NCBI RefSeq assembly: GCF_036320965.1 | Contig: NC_092287.1 | Coordinates: forward strand, 14,772,489 to 14,836,488 | From: Panulirus ornatus | Lineage: Eukaryota; Arthropoda; Malacostraca; Decapoda; Palinuridae | DNA: 64,000 nt | Reading direction: 5' to 3' | Made by a program: the position numbers and the translations under genes | Notes under the pieces: generated by a model | The model's input: the letters and a program-made list of their open reading frames with translations, nothing else | The model's database searches: none | Told to the model about the DNA's origin: nothing | Shown here: positions 59,850 to 64,000 of the stretch, piece by piece | Numbering within the stretch: position 1 is the stretch's first letter | How the letters are laid out: each line of letters begins with the position of its first letter

Positions 59850-61286
59850 AATGATCCCTCCCTCACCCCCAACTCTCTTTTTCCCCTTTTTTTTCACCCC
59901 CCCCTTTAAACCTTTCTCTTAAACCCCCTTTTCTCTTTCTTTTATACATCCCCCAAACCAATTGCTTTTTTTTCCCTGCAAAAATTAAATGCCTTTTCCT
60001 TCTCTTTAAACTAAAAATCTTTTCTTCCCCCAATCCCACCACTCCCCAAACCCCTTTCAAATCAACCCACCCCCCACTTTTTCCCCATCCCACAACCCTT
60101 CTTTTGCCAACCCCCTCACTTTTCCCAAATACACCCCATTCCCCCCCCACCCCCCCTTATTTCCAAATTTTTCTCACCTTTTTCCATTCTTTTCTCGTCC
60201 TCCCCGGGTTCCCAAACCTCAAAGGGGGTTTTCCCTTAAGGTCTTTACTCCTCAACCACCCTTTTAAACCCCAAAATTCCCCTCTTTTTTTCTAAACCCC
60301 CCTAAAAAATCTTCACCTTAGCCTCCACAAATAATATCAACATCCCCCCAAATTTTGGCACCCCACTTTTTAAACATCCAAAATTTTCTCTCTTTCGCCC
60401 CCTGTAAATTAACACGTAACCCAAATAAGGGCTCTCTGGCCATCTCCCCTACTTACATAAGTATACTTTTGTATATCTCGCTTTTTAAACCAGGGAATTT
60501 CCCAACATCAGTCCTTTTTTAGCACATAAATCAAAAACTCTTCACCATTTCCTTTACCAAAACTGAACACCCCAGGAAAACCAAATTTCCCCAACTGCCA
60601 CATTACTCACCTTTGCATTTAAATCACCCAACACTATAAAACCCCGGGGGCCCGGGATCAAAAACCCCTAAAACACTCCCTTCAGCTTTCTCCCAAAAAA
60701 ACTTGCCTCCGGGTCTTTCTTTTCCCCCCCCAGGTGCCTATGCACCAATAAACACCCAACTCCTCCCTAAATTTTAGTTTTTTTTCCCAAAAATTTAAAA
60801 CGAAATTTTCTTTTTTTACAATCTATCCCAACTCCCACAACTCCCGTTTTTAGGGGTATTGCTACTTCCCTTTCCCCTTTCTCTTTGGGCCCTCACTAAC
60901 CCCAATTTACTCCCCCGACATTCCCCCAAAAACCCCTCCCTTCCCCTTTTTCCCTTGAGCTTCGTTTCACCCGAGGCCAAAAAAACCAGGGTTTCCCTTT
61001 TCCCCAAACATACCACCTATCTCTCCTTTTTTTTTCCCCCATCTTGGGTTTCATCCACACACATTTAAAGGGCACCCCAATTCCCGAGCCTTTTTGAGGA
61101 GGTGACACCCCCCGCTGACTCCTTCCTTTTTTTCCCCTTTTTGAAAATTAAAAAAACAAAAGGGGGGGAGGATTTCTGGCCCCCCGCCCCCCGTCCCCCC
61201 TAGGGGCGCTTTCCTTTTTAAAGCAAAACGTGGGAATTTCTTTTGGGGAAAAAAAAATTCCTTTTAAAACCCCTATCCCCAGGATT
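59850..61286 (-). mobile_element. RTE-like LINE copy W (5' part of V), noisy sequence
   Basis: Linker, endonuclease and 5' UTR of the LINE are recognisable in order (for example CTACTTACATAAGTATACTT near 60450, GAGCTTCGTTTCAC near 60957, and the CCCCTATCCCCAGG 5' end near 61280). However, homopolymers are lengthened, bases are lost and no frame stays open. The type of change (runs of C, A and T altered throughout) looks like consensus error rather than evolution. Confidence 0.8.
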
Positions 61287-61480
61287 TTTTTTTAAAAAAA
61301 CCAAAAAAGTATTTTAAAAAAAAACCCCCCTACCAACACACATACCCCACCCTGGAAAAAACCCCGCCAAAAAACCCATAAAACACAACCCCCCCCACCC
61401 CCCACACAAAAATTTTTTTTAATATAAAAAAAAAATATTTTTACAAATAAAAAAAATTTTTATATATATAATAAAAATAT

Positions 61481-61530
<50 letters not shown>
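61287..61530. repeat. Noisy low-complexity stretch ending in a long T run
   Basis: A-, C- and AT-rich text with no reliable content, then T34 or so (61496-61530), which is the A tail of LINE copy X. Confidence 0.6.
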
Positions 61531-61533
<3 letters not shown>

Positions 61534-62745
61534 TTTTTCGCTGCTCCCGCGTTTTCGAGGTACGCAAGGAAACAGACGAAAGAAATGGCCCCAAACCCCC
61601 CCCCCCTAAAACATTAAAATACACCTCCACAACGCAAAATAAAACATACCCAAAACGCTTTCCATTGGTTTTTCCCCCCGAAAGCTTCACATTTCCTTTG
61701 GGTTCAACCCCCTGACAAACCCGTCAACCCCTGTTTTACCACAAACCCCTCCCAAAACACTCTATTCCTTGCCCTCCTTTCCCCCCTCCTGCAATTTTTA
61801 GGCCCCGACACACAAAAACTTTTTTACAAACCCCCTTTCCACCCCAATTTGGTCTCCCTCTCTCCTCGTTCCCTCCCCCTCCGACAATATATCCCCCTTG
61901 GTCAATCTTTCCTCACTCTTCCCTCCCCTGTGCCCCAAAAACCCTTTCAAAAAACCCTCTTCGCCTCTCCCAAACCCCGCTCTTTTTTTTCCACACATCT
62001 CTCTTTAAACCCCTTTCGTTACTTTCTCGTTTAAACCCCCTCACACCAAAACATTTTCCCCCAAACATCTCATTTCCGCACATCCTCCTCCTGCGGGACA
62101 AATCTATCCAAAACCCAACCCCCTCGCAACCAACAACATTGTTTGGACCCCCATTTCCCCCCCAAAAATACCCATTTTTGCTTTCCGAGATAATGTTCTC
62201 GACTTCCAAAAACATTTTTCAAGGGTCCCCAAAAAATTTGCCCCCCCCCCCCACCCCATGTCCAAATTCCCCCCTTTCCTTGGTTTTCCCTCCCTGCCCG
62301 ATCCCCCTCCCCGATATCTAAAAAACTTCACTTCCCCCCATTTTTTTTCCCCTTCAAACTCACCTCCCAATTGACTTGACCCCCAACCCCCACTGTACCA
62401 ATAACCTTGCTCTTTTTCAAATTTTCTCTTAACTTTCCCTTCCCCCACTTTACCAAACTCATCACCAGCTTCCGCATTTTCCCACATGAATCAGCCACCA
62501 CGCTGTAACACCCGCGAACAACAACCCGACTCACTTCCCAACCCTCTCATCCCCCCAACAGACTTCATTTCTTTCCCCCTTTTCCAAAACTCTTGCATTT
62601 TCCCCCCCTAACAACCCCATCCATAAACAAATTTAAAAAACCATGGAACATCACAAAAAAAACCCCCGCCGCAAACCCACATTCCTGAGAACCAACACTT
62701 TCCTCTCTTTTTACACGTACCCCATGCCTTACAATCCTCATAAAA
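61531..62745 (-). mobile_element. RTE-like LINE copy X, 3' part, noisy sequence
   Basis: Short-type tail (CGAGGTACGCAAGGAAACAGACG), then C-terminal and RT sequence up to about residue 670 (CTCATAAAAACTT), all with dense indels. FADD-region sequence lies near 62515. No usable frame. Confidence 0.8.
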
Positions 62746-62849
62746 ACTTATATATATATATAAATAATATAAATATATTTTATATATATAAAATTATATA
62801 TATATAAATAATATAATATTTTAGTTATATATTTTAAAAATATATACAA
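62746..62849. repeat. Degraded AT-rich array
   Basis: About 100 bp of irregular TATA and TTTA, probably an (AT)n array with consensus errors. Confidence 0.7.
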
Positions 62850-63098
62850 TTTTTTCTTTTTTTTCATCCCTACGCCATTTCCCCCCAATTAGCGAGGTAG
62901 CGTAAAAAAACAGAGGACGGGCCTTTGAGGGAATATCCTCACCTGGCCCCTTCTTTTTTTCCTTTTTTTGGGAAAATTTTGAAAGAAACGAGAGGGGGAG
63001 GATTTCCAGCCACCCGCCCCCTCCCCCTTTTATCGCCTTTTACGACAGGGCAGGGAAATACGGGGAAGAAAATTCTTTCTCCCCTATCCCCGGGGATA
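62850..63098 (-). mobile_element. Short non-autonomous retroelement, complete, noisy
   Basis: Minus-strand copy: T-rich 3' end, AGCGAGGTAGCG, CTTTGAGGGAATATCCTCAC, GAGGATTTCC, CCCCTATCCCCGGGGATA. At its 5' side AAATGCTACATAC matches the LINE RT region (residues near 633), so it seems to lie within LINE sequence. Confidence 0.78.
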
Positions 63099-63159
63099 AA
63101 TGCTACATACAAACCCTTTTTTGCCCCTTCAACCCCCAATTCCCTTCAAAAAATGTATA

Positions 63160-63297
63160 AATATATTTTTTTTTTTTTTTTCATACTATTCCCATTTCCC
63201 GCCTCACGAGGTACTTTAAAAAACAAGGACGGGGCCCTAGGGAAAAATCCTCCCCCGGGCCCCCCCTTCCCTGTTCCTTCCTTTTGAAAAAAAAAAA
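63160..63297 (-). mobile_element. Short retroelement 3' module, noisy
   Basis: T run, CATACTATTC, ACGAGGTA, GGGCCC and CCTTCCTTTTG followed by an A run that corresponds to the internal tract. The 5' module is not seen. Confidence 0.65.
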
Positions 63298-63795
63298 AAA
63301 AAAAAAGGCAAAAAAGGGGGTGGGATTTGGGAAGGGTGGAACACCCCCATTTTTTTTCAATTCCAAAATTTAAAAGATGGATCAGAAAAAAGAGTAGGAT
63401 GAATAAGTAAATTTACTAAAAAAAGGGAAGAAGGCACTTGGGCATTTAAAAACCCGGGGGGGGAAGGGCAGGGAAAAAGGGGTTCTGGGATAAAAAAAGG
63501 GAAACTCCCAGGCCCAAGAGGGAAAGAGCAGGGATTGAAAAAGAGGAAATTTAACTTTTGGGGTGGGGCAAATACACCCAAACTTTGGGGATAATATGTT
63601 TTTTTTGGGGAAAGGGGCAAACAATGAGAAAAACAAGAAAAAAAACAAAACGGGCCCAAATGGGGAAAAAGGGAGAGTGTTTAATGGGTCATGATAAAAC
63701 AAAACTTTTTAAAGGACAAACTAAATAAAAAATGACGAAAAACCATGAAGAGGTGGGGTTTTGTAGGCCCGGGTGGTAAGGGAAGTAAAAGCCCT
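63298..63795. other. Purine-rich noisy stretch, not identified
   Basis: About 500 bp rich in A and G runs. I find no LINE, PLE or short-element motif, and the open frames here follow homopolymers. Too noisy to interpret. Confidence 0.4.
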
Positions 63796-64000
63796 TTTCC
63801 CAACCCTTTCCCATCTTCCTTCTTCATCCCACCACTCAAATCCCCCTTTTCCCTAACTGCCCACCTCCCCGCTTCCCCAAGCCATAAGAAATTTTTTTGG
63901 GGGCAAGCCAAAACTGCTTCCCTAAATACATCCCTTTCCCCCCCACTCCCCTTACCGCCTTTGTTCCACCTTTTTCCATTCGTCCTCAGCCTCCGGGTAT
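63796..64000 (-). mobile_element. RTE-like LINE fragment Y, running off the right edge, noisy
   Basis: Minus-strand linker sequence, residues about 300-355 (CTTCTTCATCCCACCACTC, TGCTTCCCTAAATACATCC, CTTTTTCCATTC). Confidence 0.75.

Noticed and set aside
59863..63911. ORFs of 60-130 codons in the last 4 kb
   Set aside because: The region is full of homopolymer errors, and the frames match no part of the LINE in phase.

Overview
This window is repeat-dominated eukaryotic DNA with no supportable host gene. It is built from many copies of one non-LTR retrotransposon family (RTE-like: one ORF with apurinic endonuclease, reverse transcriptase and a conserved C-terminal region), long (AT)n arrays, a short non-autonomous retroelement that reuses LINE end sequences, and a block of Penelope-like elements (PLEs). 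The mix of very long AT arrays, this LINE and GIY-YIG PLEs suggests an arthropod. A decapod crustacean is my best guess, from general familiarity with such repeats rather than from any diagnostic gene.

Layout. 1-22435 holds LINE copies A to H, mostly on the minus strand, separated by (AT)n arrays. 22436-22708 is an old LINE tail. 22709-24324 is the only long stretch without a recognised transposon and contains a degenerate minisatellite of about 24 bp period. 24325-49585 holds LINE copies I to T. 49819-54600 is a PLE cluster: a minus-strand element with pseudo-LTRs carrying hammerhead-like motifs, an inverted partial copy, and the endonuclease remnant of a second PLE family. 54612-57917 is LINE copy U, the only copy with an uninterrupted ORF (995 codons). 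58155-61286 is an old tail and a younger copy (V/W) nested in it. From about 59850 to the end the same repeats are recognisable but full of homopolymer and indel noise, which looks like poor consensus sequence, so annotation there is approximate.

How it fits together. At least eight LINE units (B, C, F, G, N+O, P, R, S+T) have (AT)n on both sides, although their 5' ends are truncated at different codons. The AT is therefore not part of the element's 5' end, and (AT)n arrays look like the preferred insertion target. Two units (N+O and S+T) show the exact geometry of 5' inversion by twin priming. The short element shares the first ~100 bp of the LINE 5' UTR and a tail resembling the LINE 3' end, also sits between AT arrays, and in one case lies in a LINE body with a perfect 14-bp target-site duplication. 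It is probably mobilised by the LINE. Copies range from heavily decayed (A, L, M, R) to nearly intact (P with one frameshift, S with one nonsense codon, U intact), so activity was repeated and extends to recent times.

Residue numbers given for LINE copies refer to the 995-residue ORF of copy U.
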